Numbered from the stretch's first letter, positions 44,793 to 53,619 are shown. The stretch is 64,000 nt of DNA from Martinezella tropici (GCF_003287875.1 NZ_QMKK01000020.1:164875-228874), one strand, 5' to 3'. Numbers and translations: made by a program. The notes: generated by a model from the sequence alone, not told the origin.

Positions 44793-45438
44793 TGTGATCC
44801 TCGGCCTGCTTTGGCGCTCCTTCTGGGAGACGATTTGGATGACGACTGCGTCCGGCCTCCTCTCCCTGGTCATCGGCCTGCCGCTCGGCCTAGCCCTCGT
44901 CGTCACTGGTCGCGGCGGCATTGCCGAGCAGCCTGCGATCAACAGCATCCTTGCCGCGCTCGTCAACGGCTTCCGCGCCGTGCCTTTCGTGATCCTGCTG
45001 ATTGCCCTCATCCCGCTGACGCGGCTGATCGTCGGCACCGCACTCGGGACAACGGCGGCGATCGTGCCGCTGACCATTGCCGCGATCCCCTATTATGCCC
45101 GTATCGCCGAGGTCTCGCTGCGTGAAGTCGATCGCGGCTTGATCGATGCGGTGCGCGCCATGGGAGGTAATCGCTGGACGATCATCCGCGAAGTGCTGGT
45201 GCCCGAGGCCATGCCCGGCATCGTCGCCGGCTTCACGGTGACGCTGGTCACGCTGATCGGTGCTTCGGCGATGGCGGGCACGATCGGCGGCGGTGGCCTC
45301 GGCGACCTTGCGATCCGCTACGGCTACCAGCGTTTCGAAACCGGCGTCATGATCGCCGTCGTCATCGTACTGATCATTCTGGTCTGCGGCATGCAGTGGC
45401 TGGGCGATCGTCTCGCCAACCGGCTCGACCGCCGTTAG
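44782..45438 (+). CDS. metI: Methionine-type ABC importer permease
   Basis: 218 residues, five predicted membrane segments. VNGFRAVPFVILLIALIPLTR (~ residues 55-75) and the EAA-loop IDAVRAMGGNRWTIIREVLVPEAMPG in parts (~120-150), then TLIGASAMAGTIGGGGLGDLAIRYGYQRF in parts, all characteristic of MetI. It overlaps metN by 11 bp, so it is translationally coupled. Confidence 0.93.
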   Translation: MTTDVILGLLWRSFWETIWMTTASGLLSLVIGLPLGLALVVTGRGGIAEQPAINSILAALVNGFRAVPFVILLIALIPLTRLIVGTALGTTAAIVPLTIAAIPYYARIAEVSLREVDRGLIDAVRAMGGNRWTIIREVLVPEAMPGIVAGFTVTLVTLIGASAMAGTIGGGGLGDLAIRYGYQRFETGVMIAVVIVLIILVCGMQWLGDRLANRLDRR

Positions 45439-45455
45439 TCCCGTCAATGCAAACC

Positions 45456-45490
45456 CATTCCCCGCGCAGAGGGACACCGCGCCGGGAATG
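45456..45490. terminator. Hairpin between convergent metI and hydroxyacid dehydrogenase genes
   Basis: CATTCCCCGCGC (45456-45467) pairs with GCGCCGGGAATG (45479-45490) with one mismatch. No long T tract on either side; position between two converging genes supports a terminating role. Confidence 0.55.
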
Positions 45491-45501
45491 GAGACCTGCT
45501 G

Positions 45502-46533
45502 TCAGTTGCGCGTCACCGGTTTCGAACGCATGCGCGACACCGTTTCCCGCTCGGCGCGCTTGCAGCGCATCGGTGGCAGGCCGCGATCCATCAGATCCAT
45601 ATCCTCCAGTACCATGTCGCCCATCCTCTTGAAGGCGCTGTCGAGAGCGCCGGCGCGATGGGCCGAGCGCAGAAAGCCCTTGAGCTTGCGCACCGGATGA
45701 TTAAGGCCGAGCGGCTCCTCAGGATAGACGTCGCTCGCCGCCACGATATGGCCGGAGGCGACTGCCGCCATCAGCGCCTCGAAATCCACCACATCAGCGC
45801 GGCTGAGCAGTATGAAGGCTGCACCCGTGCGCATTTTCGCAAAAGCTTCGGCACCGATAAAACCCTTGTTCTCGCTGGTGACCGATGCGACCACGAAGAC
45901 GAAATCGCTGTTGGATAACACCTCATCGAGCCCAGCGGGCTGAACGCCATGTTCCCGGAGGATCGACGGCGGCATCCAGGGATCGAAGACCCTGATATTG
46001 GCGCGGAAGCCGGACAGCACGCGGTTCAGCGCCTTGCCGAGATCACCGAAGCCGACAATGCCAATATCGCTGCCGCCAACGAGCCGTGCCTTCGCATTGC
46101 CATCGCCACCCCAGAGTTCCCTGCCCTCGCGGAAATCGACATCGGCATCGACGATCCCGCGCGCCAGGCTCAGAGCAAACCCAAGGCCGATCTCGGCGAC
46201 CGGCTCGGCAAAAACGAGGCCAGTGGTCACGACGTGGATGCCGCGCGCGAAAAGCACTTCATAAGGCATGTTGTTGATGAGATTGCTCTCGACATTCAGA
46301 ATGCAGCGCAGTTGCGGCATGCGGTCGAGCGTCTCCTTCGACAAGGGCGGCTGGCCAATGATATAGCGCGCCTCGCCGAGCACATCGTCACCCAACCCGC
46401 CGATATCATCCGCACCCACTTCGACGATGCGATATTTCGACTGAAGGAGCGACATCGCATCCTTGGTGAAGATAAGCTCGAGCGAGCGCGGCGCCGGCGC
46501 GCTGATGGCCAAGGGTCTGCTATCGGTCGTCAT
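45502..46533 (-). CDS. D-isomer-specific 2-hydroxyacid dehydrogenase family protein
   Basis: 343 residues. The NAD motif IGIVGFGDLGKALNRVLSGF in parts (~160-178) follows a substrate domain (~1-105). Catalytic residues: Arg in LLSRADVVD (~240; the usual RG pair is RA), Glu in YPEEPL (~270) and His in RSAHRAGA (~290). The unusually long C-terminus (MDLMDRGLPPMRCKRAERE) is not typical. It reduces a 2-ketoacid or oxidises a hydroxyacid; the substrate is unknown. Not close to serA, which is at 56652. Confidence 0.87.
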   Translation of the reverse strand: MTTDSRPLAISAPAPRSLELIFTKDAMSLLQSKYRIVEVGADDIGGLGDDVLGEARYIIGQPPLSKETLDRMPQLRCILNVESNLINNMPYEVLFARGIHVVTTGLVFAEPVAEIGLGFALSLARGIVDADVDFREGRELWGGDGNAKARLVGGSDIGIVGFGDLGKALNRVLSGFRANIRVFDPWMPPSILREHGVQPAGLDEVLSNSDFVFVVASVTSENKGFIGAEAFAKMRTGAAFILLSRADVVDFEALMAAVASGHIVAASDVYPEEPLGLNHPVRKLKGFLRSAHRAGALDSAFKRMGDMVLEDMDLMDRGLPPMRCKRAERETVSRMRSKPVTRN

Positions 46534-46587
46534 TCTGCTCCTCCTGTATCCCGAGGCGATCCAATATCATTCGATGGATGAGATCAA

Positions 46588-47283
46588 TCAGGCCTCATCC
46601 TCCTCCCCTGGCATTCCGACGGAGAAGGCGCAGATGCGCGAGAGATGGGTGAGTGGCAGACCCGTCTCGGCATGCCAGGCATTGAACTGATCCTGGATCA
46701 GACGCAGGTCCTTCTTCGTCGGTTTGCTTTCGGAAATCGGCACGCCGGAAAGCCGTAAACAGACGAGAACGTCATGGCTCATGACGAAGCTGTCGCGGCC
46801 GATCGCCCGCAGGAGATACTGGCCGGTCATGCCGCCGAGCGGGTTCGCCTGCTTGTCCAGGATGGCAAGCAGGCCGATCTGATCCTCCAGCGGCCAATCG
46901 GCGAAGAAGCGGCCCGCGCTGCCATGCTGGTCTGCAAGCTTGCGAACGAATTGCGCATTGGCCCGCACCGACATGATTTTGGCGCCGTTGCGGATGACAC
47001 GCGTGTCGGAGGTCAGGTCATGCCAATAATCATCCGGTGTTAGATTGAGAAAAGCCGGATCGAAACCGGAAAAAGCAGTCTCGAATCCCGCCCATTTGGC
47101 ATCGATCACGTTGCGGACGAAACCCGCATAGAAGATGTAACGCGTCATTTCCGACAGGATGCGGTCATCAGGCAGGGCACGCAGGGCATCATGGTTCGGC
47201 ACCTTCGGCATCAATGCCTTCAGGCCCTCGGCGCCGCCCTTGCGCTTCTCGGCCCGTTCCTTGATCTCCACAAAACTCGCCAT
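46588..47283 (-). CDS. DNA-3-methyladenine glycosylase I-like (HhH-GPD superfamily) protein
   Basis: 231 residues from the ATG 6 bp behind GGAG; an in-frame ATG four codons earlier contains that site. Mostly helical, with a family pattern of TRYIFYAGFVRNVIDAKW, GFDPAFLNLTPDDYWHDL and TGQYLLRAIGRDSFVMSHDV, the last containing the probable catalytic Asp region. It should remove alkylated bases in base-excision repair, in the cytoplasm. It is weaker than TagI in Zn ligands: the HisCys pair of E. coli TagI is not obvious. Confidence 0.72.
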   Translation of the reverse strand: MASFVEIKERAEKRKGGAEGLKALMPKVPNHDALRALPDDRILSEMTRYIFYAGFVRNVIDAKWAGFETAFSGFDPAFLNLTPDDYWHDLTSDTRVIRNGAKIMSVRANAQFVRKLADQHGSAGRFFADWPLEDQIGLLAILDKQANPLGGMTGQYLLRAIGRDSFVMSHDVLVCLRLSGVPISESKPTKKDLRLIQDQFNAWHAETGLPLTHLSRICAFSVGMPGEEDEA

Positions 47284-47541
47284 CGCTTTCTCCATGCCTG
47301 CGCGGTGCGTCCAAGTCTTTTATGATCTTCGGCCGACGCGCAAGTAATCTTCATAGAATGATCGCCTGTGAAAACACGGCATCGAAAGATATGACTCGAA
47401 AGTTGATCGCGCTTCCGCATGAATTGATTTCCGCGGTGATTGAAACGGCTCCCAGCTGCTCCACATATCGTCTTGAAATTAACTTGAGTTTTCAGGCAGC
47501 ACAGCGTTAGTTTCGGCGGCATCGGATCGGAGCCTCGTACC

Positions 47542-47802
47542 ATGAATAGTAAAGACTGGAATTATCCCATCATGGTCATCTGCAAGCGGACTGGAAAAGT
47601 TTACGCCGTCACCAGCACGAAGGAAGCACTGGACATGTTGCTGAATGCCTGGCCGGTGGCGGAGGGCAAGGCATTCATGATGGCTCTGCAAATCTGCGCC
47701 GACGTCGAAAGGGGTCAGGGACAGCCGCTGGAGGCTCGCAGCAGCTTTGTCATAGCGGCGGCGGAGGCCGGCGTCCCGCTCGAAATTCCCGTGACTCAAT
47801 AG
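47542..47802 (+). CDS. DUF982 family protein, copy 1
   Basis: 86 residues. The DUF982 pattern of a short N-terminal strand, then ITSTKEALDMLLNAWPVAEGKAFMMALQICADV-like sequence (here VTSTKEALDMLLNAWPV and MALQICADVE), then a helix ARSSFVIAAAEAGVPLEI. A plant-associated-rhizobia small-protein family with no assigned function. First of three such genes in 1.3 kb. Confidence 0.85.
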   Translation: MNSKDWNYPIMVICKRTGKVYAVTSTKEALDMLLNAWPVAEGKAFMMALQICADVERGQGQPLEARSSFVIAAAEAGVPLEIPVTQ

Positions 47803-48021
47803 AATTCACCCAATCTTCCACATGCATCCGTGCACCAAACGGCCGCCTGTCTCTCCATATGATTGGGACATCAATCGTCTGTGCGCCCTCCCGCCGGCCT
47901 TGCTCCGCCATGCCATCCGCCCCGCGTCAGGCTGTAAGACAGCCACGATCGATTTTTCGTAAATTGCGAAACTTTTTGTCGCGACAGGAGTTTCGATCAC
48001 AATGTCGGAGCACCATCGAAA

Positions 48022-48279
48022 ATGACCATGATATTTAATGGGGGCGAGGTCCGCTGGCCCGAGCCCGTTTATCTGCGTATCGGCTATGGCATACCGGAAG
48101 CAATTCGAAGTCCGAAAGAAGCCCACGATTACCTCCTTTTCCGTTGGCCGGCTCTCAGGGGCGAGAAATACAAGTCGGCCAGGAGCCTTTGCCTCGCCGC
48201 CAACGACGATCCTCTTCTCTGCGACAAGGCCAGGAAAATCTTCATCGAGGCCTGCGTTGAAGCGGACGTATTGGATTAA
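48022..48279 (+). CDS. DUF982 family protein, copy 2
   Basis: 85 residues. YGIPEAIRSPKEAHDYLLFRWP (~30-48) aligns with the same segments of copies 1 and 3; then KSARSLCLAANDD and FIEACVEADVLD. Most diverged of the three. Start by similarity to copies; upstream AGTTTCG... has only a weak ribosome site. Confidence 0.8.
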   Translation: MTMIFNGGEVRWPEPVYLRIGYGIPEAIRSPKEAHDYLLFRWPALRGEKYKSARSLCLAANDDPLLCDKARKIFIEACVEADVLD

Positions 48280-48596
48280 GGCTATCTAGAACCCGTCGCC
48301 GGCTCGGGAAGCAAGGCGCTCAAGCCAGCCAGCTTCTCAGCGACCTCCATTCCGATCCGTTCAGGCTAGCGCCAATAGACGGGACCTCGACCATGCTGCG
48401 GCGGTGGAGGGTTGTCGCGGGTCTGCAAGTATCGCGGCGGGAGCCGGCCGATGCGAGAAACCCTCGCGGACAGCCGGCGGTTCACGCCGCTCTCCGTGGA
48501 CAAACGAAACCAGCTCGATAAACGCCAGCTGAAAGCCGTTCGATCCGGAATGCTTTTTGCAACGTTACCGAAGCAAGTATGTTTCGGAGGTAATGC
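48280..48596. other. 317 bp without a gene
   Basis: Nothing coding is supported. It holds GC-rich DNA with frames lacking ribosome sites; the last bases (TTCGGAGGTAATGC, 48583-48596) are the ribosome site of DUF982 copy 3. Confidence 0.4.
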
Positions 48597-48854
48597 GTGT
48601 TGAAACGAGACACTTTACGACCATTTCCGGCTATCACGCTGGTGATCGGAGAAAACGGCAGGCAGCGCCGCGTCAATTCAGTACATCAGGTCGCTGAACT
48701 GCTGCTGGAGCATTGGCCGGTCGAGCATGGCGAGGAGTATGTCGCCGCGGTGCGTATCTGCCTTGAAGCGATGCTTGGCGCCGTCCCGCCCGAGGCCGTG
48801 AGGGAGGCCTTGATCAAGGCTGCCCGCGAGGCCGGCATATCCGTATTGCAGTAA
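48597..48854 (+). CDS. DUF982 family protein, copy 3
   Basis: 85 residues starting at a GTG 6 bp behind CGGAGG. VNSVHQVAELLLEHWPVEHGEEYVAAVRICLEAM in parts (~27-58) and REALIKAAREAGISVL at the end match copy 1 closely. A hairpin that could end transcription follows 13 bp later. Confidence 0.85.
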   Translation: MLKRDTLRPFPAITLVIGENGRQRRVNSVHQVAELLLEHWPVEHGEEYVAAVRICLEAMLGAVPPEAVREALIKAAREAGISVLQ

Positions 48855-48866
48855 AAACGCGCCGCC

Positions 48867-48885
48867 ATCCCGCGTCAGGCGGGAT
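48867..48885 (+). terminator. Hairpin after DUF982 copy 3
   Basis: ATCCCGC (48867-48873) and GCGGGAT (48879-48885), loop GTCAG. No T tract, so termination is uncertain. Confidence 0.4.
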
Positions 48886-48974
48886 CTCCCTGAGATAATT
48901 CACTTTTTATGAAGGAGTGCCGGCGATGTTGCCAATAGAGGCAGGCGATTCGCTCTGCCAATGACGGAGAGAAT

Positions 48975-49226
48975 ATGTCGCTTCTACCATTCCCGGCCGA
49001 CAGGCGTACCAGTGATGTCAGGCGGTGTGCCAAAGCCCTGCAGCAGCTTCACGGAGAGGCGGCAAACCGCTTCTGGCGTTCGGAAATGGCGAGCTTTGCC
49101 GCCGTCCTGCGGGAACAGGGAGTGGAAGACGACGAAATCTCGCGGCAGGCCGGCCTCTATATGCACGCAGTCCAGATGGAGCTGCAGCTTGCCTTTGCCG
49201 AGGAAGAGCTGAACGCGTCGGCCTGA
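48975..49226 (+). CDS. Small hypothetical protein, DUF6074-like
   Basis: 83 residues. It opens MSLLPFPADRRTSDVRRCAKALQ, a pattern (PFP-x-x-RR followed by helices) I associate with the rhizobial DUF6074 family; then FWRSEMASFAAVLREQGVEDDE and a C-terminal helix. Soluble. Downstream of the DUF982 genes, on the same strand, 120 bp away. Function unknown; the family assignment is from memory of the N-terminal pattern. Confidence 0.65.
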   Translation: MSLLPFPADRRTSDVRRCAKALQQLHGEAANRFWRSEMASFAAVLREQGVEDDEISRQAGLYMHAVQMELQLAFAEEELNASA

Positions 49227-49282
49227 CGGGGATAGAGCCTTCCGCTTTTCCTCGAATCGCGAAAACGCTCTATCCTTTGTTC

Positions 49283-49331
49283 ATGCAATTCCGGACGGAA
49301 AACCCCTACGCACTTTTCCTGGAATTGCTCT
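49283..49331 (-). repeat. Dispersed repeat A, copy 2
   Basis: Reverse complement of the unit at 29886: on the minus strand GGAAAAGTGCGTAGGGG, TTTTCCGTCCGGAATTGCA, TGAAC. It lies between two small genes that converge, so its ends overlap gene borders. Confidence 0.7.
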
Positions 49332-49656
49332 ATTTAGGCAGCCTGCAGAATGCGATCGATTTGTCGCCGCTGGTCGGCGACCTGATCTGCACCGTCCATT
49401 CGCCGCCGGGAAAATGAAATCCCTTGGAGGAAGCCACGCCGGCAATCTGCATGCATGCCTTCCTGGCGTCGGCACTCGGCAGATCTATCGTCGCTACGAC
49501 AGCGTTCTTCCTGCCGGCAACCTGACACGGCGCAGTAAACAAGCCGGTATTGTCGATCATTTTGCAAACCCGGAGCGCGTTGTTCGCGGCTTCATCGGCA
49601 GCCATTGCAGAATTGGCGACCACCAATGCAGTGGTCACCGCCAAAAACAGTCTCAT
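49330..49656 (-). CDS. Secreted small hypothetical protein
   Basis: 108 residues from the ATG that opens MRLFLAVTTALVVANSAMA, a clear Sec signal peptide (cleavage after AMA). The mature part has four Cys (RVCKMID, TAPCQVAG, KACMQIAG, AFCRLPK) and is likely a disulfide-bonded periplasmic protein of about 90 residues. No family recognised. The reading frame starts further upstream but nothing before this ATG looks like protein. Confidence 0.68.
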   Translation of the reverse strand: MRLFLAVTTALVVANSAMAADEAANNALRVCKMIDNTGLFTAPCQVAGRKNAVVATIDLPSADARKACMQIAGVASSKGFHFPGGEWTVQIRSPTSGDKSIAFCRLPK

Positions 49657-49961
49657 TGAAAACCCCGATCCCCTATGGCGGCACGGTGCCAGAGCATGTT
49701 TCTTCTTGCAAGACATGTTGCACGGATTTGCGGTGACTGTTTGGAAATACAACGTCAATGACGATAACTTGTTCGCCGGAGAATTGGATTATCCGATAGC
49801 CTTCGCAGGTCGCCAATTTCTCTGAAAACGAATGGGGAGCCGCCGCCGCGCGCACGATCATCAAGAACACTGGCCCGATCTGCGAACCAGCGGCCGCATT
49901 CCCAGCCTGACGCTGAATACGCTATATATGCAAGTCGTCTCTACCGATTTGAGGTTAGGCC

Positions 49962-50654
49962 ATGAAGCAGGAGATCCAACTTTTTGGCGCTATTGCGGTT
50001 CGACCCGCCGTCCTTGCTCTCTTACCTCAGTTCGAAGCGGCCACAGGATACAAAGTTGCGGTCAAGTTCGAGCTCAATCCAACCGTAAAGAGGCAAATCG
50101 AGGCGGGAGAGCCTTTTGACCTCGTCATCATCAATCCGCATCTGGTTCAGGAGCTGACCGCCTTGGGAAAGGTCAGGTCGGGGAGTGAGGTAGCGTTTGG
50201 GCGGATAGCAATGGGCGTGGCAGCCAAGGCAGGCAGTCGACCGCTCGACTTAGCGTCCGTGGAAGCGTTCGAACACGCATTGAAGAGCGCCACATCAATC
50301 GCCTACGCCGCTGAGGGAACCAGCGGCGACTACTTCTCCGGTTTGCTGGAGCGCCTGGGAATAGCGGACGAGGTGAAGCCCAAGCTGGTAGGCACACCGC
50401 CAGGGCAGACAGCGCTGGCTGTAGCCCGTGGGGAGGCCGAGTTGGCGGTCGTACCCGTGACTTCCATTCTCGCCGCCGCTCCCGATGTCATGCTTGTCGG
50501 TCGTTTTCCGGCGGAACTCCAAAGTTACATCGACTTTGCCGTTGGCATCAGCGCCGATCCAACGGACGCGGAAGCTGCTAGGCAACTATCTAAGTTTCTG
50601 GCATCGGCAGACGTGAATGGCACATTGGCGGCAAAGGGCATCGAACGTCGCTGA
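49962..50654 (+). CDS. ModA-like substrate-binding-domain protein without signal peptide
   Basis: 230 residues. FGAIAVRPAVLALLPQFEAATGYKV opens the molybdate-binding-protein fold, followed by RQIEAGEPFDLVIINP (~45-60), FGRIAMGVAAKAG (~75), AYAAEGTSGDYFSGLLERLGI in parts (~110-130) and a C-terminal lobe with SYIDFAVGISADPTD. An in-frame TAG lies six bases before the ATG, so no signal peptide can be added. No permease or ATPase is nearby. It is therefore cytoplasmic or a remnant; ligand and role unknown. Confidence 0.8.
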   Translation: MKQEIQLFGAIAVRPAVLALLPQFEAATGYKVAVKFELNPTVKRQIEAGEPFDLVIINPHLVQELTALGKVRSGSEVAFGRIAMGVAAKAGSRPLDLASVEAFEHALKSATSIAYAAEGTSGDYFSGLLERLGIADEVKPKLVGTPPGQTALAVARGEAELAVVPVTSILAAAPDVMLVGRFPAELQSYIDFAVGISADPTDAEAARQLSKFLASADVNGTLAAKGIERR

Positions 50655-50897
50655 GGGCATACTGGATAACAAGCGATCGGCTCACCGGGAACATGGTTCC
50701 TCCGCGCCTATTAGAACGGCAGCGCGGCGTTGCTGAAAATCTCCAGCCGCAATCGCGGAACGCTAAGCTCTGCAGCGCCTTGCCGACCGCTTCATCGGTC
50801 GACCCATGAAATGCATGCAATTCACAGCTCCGCGTTAACATCTCCGATATTAGAGCATGGCACATTAGTAAAAGATAGAAATCAGGAAACCAACGCG

Positions 50898-51152
50898 ATG
50901 ACGGCGCTGTCAGCCGAAGGTCGAGCATCCCTCCGAAAACGTACGCTTCTCGGCGGCAAGATCATATTCAACGACGGACATTCGGTTTTTGATTGCACTG
51001 TCAGAAACCTGTCGGATACCGGCGCCATGATCCAAATCGAAAACCCGCTCGCGGTACCAAACACCTTCAATCTGCGATTTCCGGACGATAGGCTGCTGGC
51101 CTGCGAGGTGCGCTGGCGAAAAATCAACAGTGTAGGCGTTGAGTTCGTGTGA
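50898..51152 (+). CDS. PilZ-domain protein
   Basis: 84 residues, a single PilZ domain. The N-terminal RKRT (residues 11-14) corresponds to the RxxxR c-di-GMP motif in reduced form, and DCTVRNLSDTGAMIQIE matches the (D/N)xSxxG motif; NSVGVEFV is the usual last strand. It may bind c-di-GMP and modulate motility or surface polysaccharide, but the Arg motif reads RASLRKR and needs checking. AGGA precedes the ATG. Confidence 0.85.
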   Translation: MTALSAEGRASLRKRTLLGGKIIFNDGHSVFDCTVRNLSDTGAMIQIENPLAVPNTFNLRFPDDRLLACEVRWRKINSVGVEFV

Positions 51153-51462
51153 AGCCGCCCCTCGCCGGCGGCACGCATTGCATCAGCTGACGATGCGCTC
51201 AGCCCGGAGAAGAAGGTGGCGCTCGCAGGAAGCGGCATGAAGATCGCCGTTTCCGACCTTCCCTTCGGTTGGTGCGGCTCGATCGACGTCTCGGCCGATC
51301 ATCTCTTCCTGCGTCACGGCAAGGTCGCCGAACCGTATCCCTTCACGACACGCCTGGGCTTCGGCAAAGAACTCCCGCCGCCACTTCGGCATCGATTTGC
51401 CTGATCGAGAGACGTTCGCGGAAGAGACGGGCAAAGCGTCGCTTGCTTCATACAGGGCGATT
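51153..51462. other. 310 bp without a supported gene
   Basis: Frames on both strands (for example 51216-51404 and 51183-51494) show no recognisable protein pattern or ribosome site. Composition is like coding DNA, so a decayed gene is possible; I see nothing definite. Confidence 0.35.
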
Positions 51463-51555
51463 TCACTGATGCAGCGAAAGCAGGCCGACCACAATCATGC
51501 AGGTCAGCAGACCAGCGGACAGAAAGAACATAAGAAGAAGCTTATAGCTCGACAT
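51463..51555 (-). CDS. 30-residue single-span membrane protein
   Basis: Very short ORF with a strong ribosome site: AAGGGAGG lies 4-5 bp before the ATG. Sequence begins MSSYKLLLMFFLSAGLL and continues TCMIVVGLLSLHQ: a short charged N-terminus (one Lys) followed by about 22 hydrophobic residues, a single membrane span. Small membrane proteins of this design often regulate a partner membrane enzyme or transporter. No homologue is known to me. Confidence 0.55.
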   Translation of the reverse strand: MSSYKLLLMFFLSAGLLTCMIVVGLLSLHQ

Positions 51556-51789
51556 CAGGCCTCCCTTCGAAGTTGCTCTTGGTGTCGTCATGGAAAGCCG
51601 CACCCCCATCGGGCATTCGCGGTTCAAGGCGCTCGATTCCACATGAGGATCAAGTAAAGCTCGTCACCTATCTCTACGCAGGCAGCCGCTCTTGGTTCCG
51701 ACGGAAGCGCACCACAGGAACAAATGTCACACTCGGAGCATTCCCGAAGATACGACGCTCCGTTCAGTTTCTTTGCAAAGGAGATGGCT

Positions 51790-51903
51790 ATGAACCAGGA
51801 AACGATCGACCGACTCGACTCGATTAACCAACAGCTTCACACGCGCGCTCTTGCTCTATCCCAATCCCAGGAAGGTCATGACCACGCTCTCACGCTCTCA
51901 TGA
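51790..51903 (+). CDS. Small ORF, 37 residues, overlapping the next
   Basis: AAAGGAG lies 6 bp before the ATG. MNQETIDRLDSINQQLHTRA is followed by LALSQSQEGHDHALTLS: one amphipathic helix. Its TGA overlaps the ATG of the following 33-codon frame (51900) by ATGA. The two parts read like one helical protein interrupted by a frame change; either translational coupling or a frameshifted gene. Function unknown. Confidence 0.4.
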   Translation: MNQETIDRLDSINQQLHTRALALSQSQEGHDHALTLS

Positions 51904-52001
51904 TGTCGGCATTGAGCGCCATGATAGAAGTTGTGCGATCTTTGGACGAGAACATGACCCGTCTCGATGGCCCGAAAGGGATCGGTTCGGCAGGCTCGTG
52001 A
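51900..52001 (+). CDS. Small ORF, 33 residues, coupled to the previous
   Basis: Begins at the ATG overlapping the upstream stop. MMSALSAMIEVVRSLDENMT then RLDGPKGIGSAGS; amphipathic helix as in the first part. No ribosome site of its own. It may be the second half of a frameshifted gene with 51790-51903. Confidence 0.35.
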   Translation: MMSALSAMIEVVRSLDENMTRLDGPKGIGSAGS

Positions 52002-52073
52002 GGCGAGCTCTGTCTATCTGGAGCGGGCAGAGAGAATCGGGGATCGATAAATTTCTGATTTTACTTGGAATTT

Positions 52074-52150
52074 TGGTAGCGGAGGAGGGATTTGAACCCC
52101 CGACACAAGGATTATGATTCCTCTGCTCTGACCTACTGAGCTACTCCGCC
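52074..52150 (-). tRNA. tRNA-Met (anticodon CAT)
   Basis: 77 nt including encoded CCA. On the minus strand: acceptor GGCGGAG pairing with CTCCGCT (G-U at the end), D-arm with AGCTCAGTAGGTCAGAGC, anticodon stem GAGGA/TCCTT around loop ATCATAA (CAT at its centre), and T-arm GGGGGTTCAAATCCCTCC in form. It matches the elongator tRNA-Met type of alphaproteobacteria rather than the initiator, which would begin CGCGGGG. It lies 160 bp from mnmA, which acts on tRNA (though not on this one). Confidence 0.93.
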
Positions 52151-52311
52151 ACGCCACATTTGATGTTGAAATCAAATGCAAAGGTCAAACGAACCGTCGC
52201 TCGAAAGCGCTAGCTCGTCGGTTGAGCGGCTTATAAGGTGCGGTTCGGCTTGGTGTCAAGCGGATGATTTGGAAAAATCAGTGCTTTCTCTTGACGCCGA
52301 TACATCCGCCC

Positions 52312-53511
52312 TCAAGCAGCCACCGGGCCTGCCAGTAGCGCCTTCAAGGAAGCCTCCGCCATCGGCTCGCGTTCCGAGCGTTCGATGAAGCCGCCGCCAT
52401 AGACGCGGGCGTCGTCGCCCGGTGCCGAATAGAGCGCGCAGGCCTGACCTGGAGCCACGCCGGCCTCGCCGACGGTAAGATCGACATAGATGCCGCTGGC
52501 ATCGGCATGCAGCACGGCAGGCGACGGCGCGCGGGTGGAGCGGACCTTGGCGAAACAGGCAAAACCTTCACCGGAAGCGGCCTGCGAGAGCGGTTCGTCA
52601 CCCAGCCAGTTGACATCTCGCAGATAGACGCGATGCGTTTCCAGCGCCTCTTTCGGGCCGACGATGACGCGCCGCGAGCGGGCGTCGAGATAGACGACGT
52701 AGAGCGGCTCGCCTGTGGCAACACCGATGCCGCGGCGCTGGCCGATCGTGTAATGCAGGATGCCTTCGTGCTGGCCGAGCACACGGCCGTCGAGATGAAC
52801 GATCTCGCCGGCAAGCGCCGCATTCGGCTTCAGCTTGGCGATGACGTCGGAATATTTGCCCTGCGGCACGAAACAGATGTCCTGGCTGTCGGCCTTCTTG
52901 GCAACGACGAGGCCCATCTCTTCAGCAAGCGCACGAGTCTCCGCCTTCGGCATGCCGCCGAGCGGAAAACGCAGATAGTCGATCTGTTCCTGCGTCGTCG
53001 CGAAAAGGAAGTAGCTCTGGTCGCGATCGGCATCGGCCGGGCGATAGAGCGCGCGACGATGCGGATGTTCAGCAGAGGGATTCGGGCGCGAGCGGATGTA
53101 ATGGCCGGTCGCCAGCGCATCGGCACCGAGTTCCTTGGCGGTCAGCAGCAGATCGGCGAACTTGACCGTCTGGTTGCAGGCAACGCAGGGGATCGGCGTT
53201 TCGCCGGCCACATAGCTCTCGGCGAAAGGATTGATGACCGTCTCGCGGAAGCGCTTTTCGTAATCAAGCACGTAATGCGGAATACCAAGCGTTTCGCAGA
53301 CGCGGCGCGCATCGTCGATATCCTGGCCCGCGCAACAGGAGCCGGCGCGATGCACGGCCGCGCCATGGTCATAGAGCTGCAGCGTGATGCCGAGCACATC
53401 ATAGCCCTGCCGCTTCAAAATGCCGGCAACGACGGAGCTGTCGACACCGCCCGACATGGCGACGACGACGCGGGTATCTTCCGGCCTCTTGTCAAAATCC
53501 AATGTATTCAC
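52312..53511 (-). CDS. mnmA: tRNA 2-thiouridine(34) synthase
   Basis: 399 residues. PP-loop [15 protein letters not shown] (~ residue 18), the two catalytic Cys in [11 protein letters not shown] (~ 115) and [12 protein letters not shown]... region; second Cys in [11 protein letters not shown] (~ 210). Thiolates U34 of tRNA-Lys, Glu and Gln in the cytoplasm with sulfur from the Tus/IscS relay. Single housekeeping gene; the start [17 protein letters not shown] has no better alternative in the frame. Confidence 0.95.
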   Translation of the reverse strand: MNTLDFDKRPEDTRVVVAMSGGVDSSVVAGILKRQGYDVLGITLQLYDHGAAVHRAGSCCAGQDIDDARRVCETLGIPHYVLDYEKRFRETVINPFAESYVAGETPIPCVACNQTVKFADLLLTAKELGADALATGHYIRSRPNPSAEHPHRRALYRPADADRDQSYFLFATTQEQIDYLRFPLGGMPKAETRALAEEMGLVVAKKADSQDICFVPQGKYSDVIAKLKPNAALAGEIVHLDGRVLGQHEGILHYTIGQRRGIGVATGEPLYVVYLDARSRRVIVGPKEALETHRVYLRDVNWLGDEPLSQAASGEGFACFAKVRSTRAPSPAVLHADASGIYVDLTVGEAGVAPGQACALYSAPGDDARVYGGGFIERSEREPMAEASLKALLAGPVAA

Positions 53512-53619
53512 GGTCGTTGCCGCCAGTCTTGAACGATCTTCGATGCTGTCCGTAGCGGGATGACCTTCCTTCGAAACGTCGTCACGCTCTCACGATTTCA
53601 TTTCGCACGATCTGATCCA

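Noticed and set aside
46588..47283. Interpretation as an unrelated hypothetical helical protein
   Set aside because: The segment order and length agree better with DNA-3-methyladenine glycosylase I-like proteins, although zinc ligands are not clear; kept with reduced confidence.
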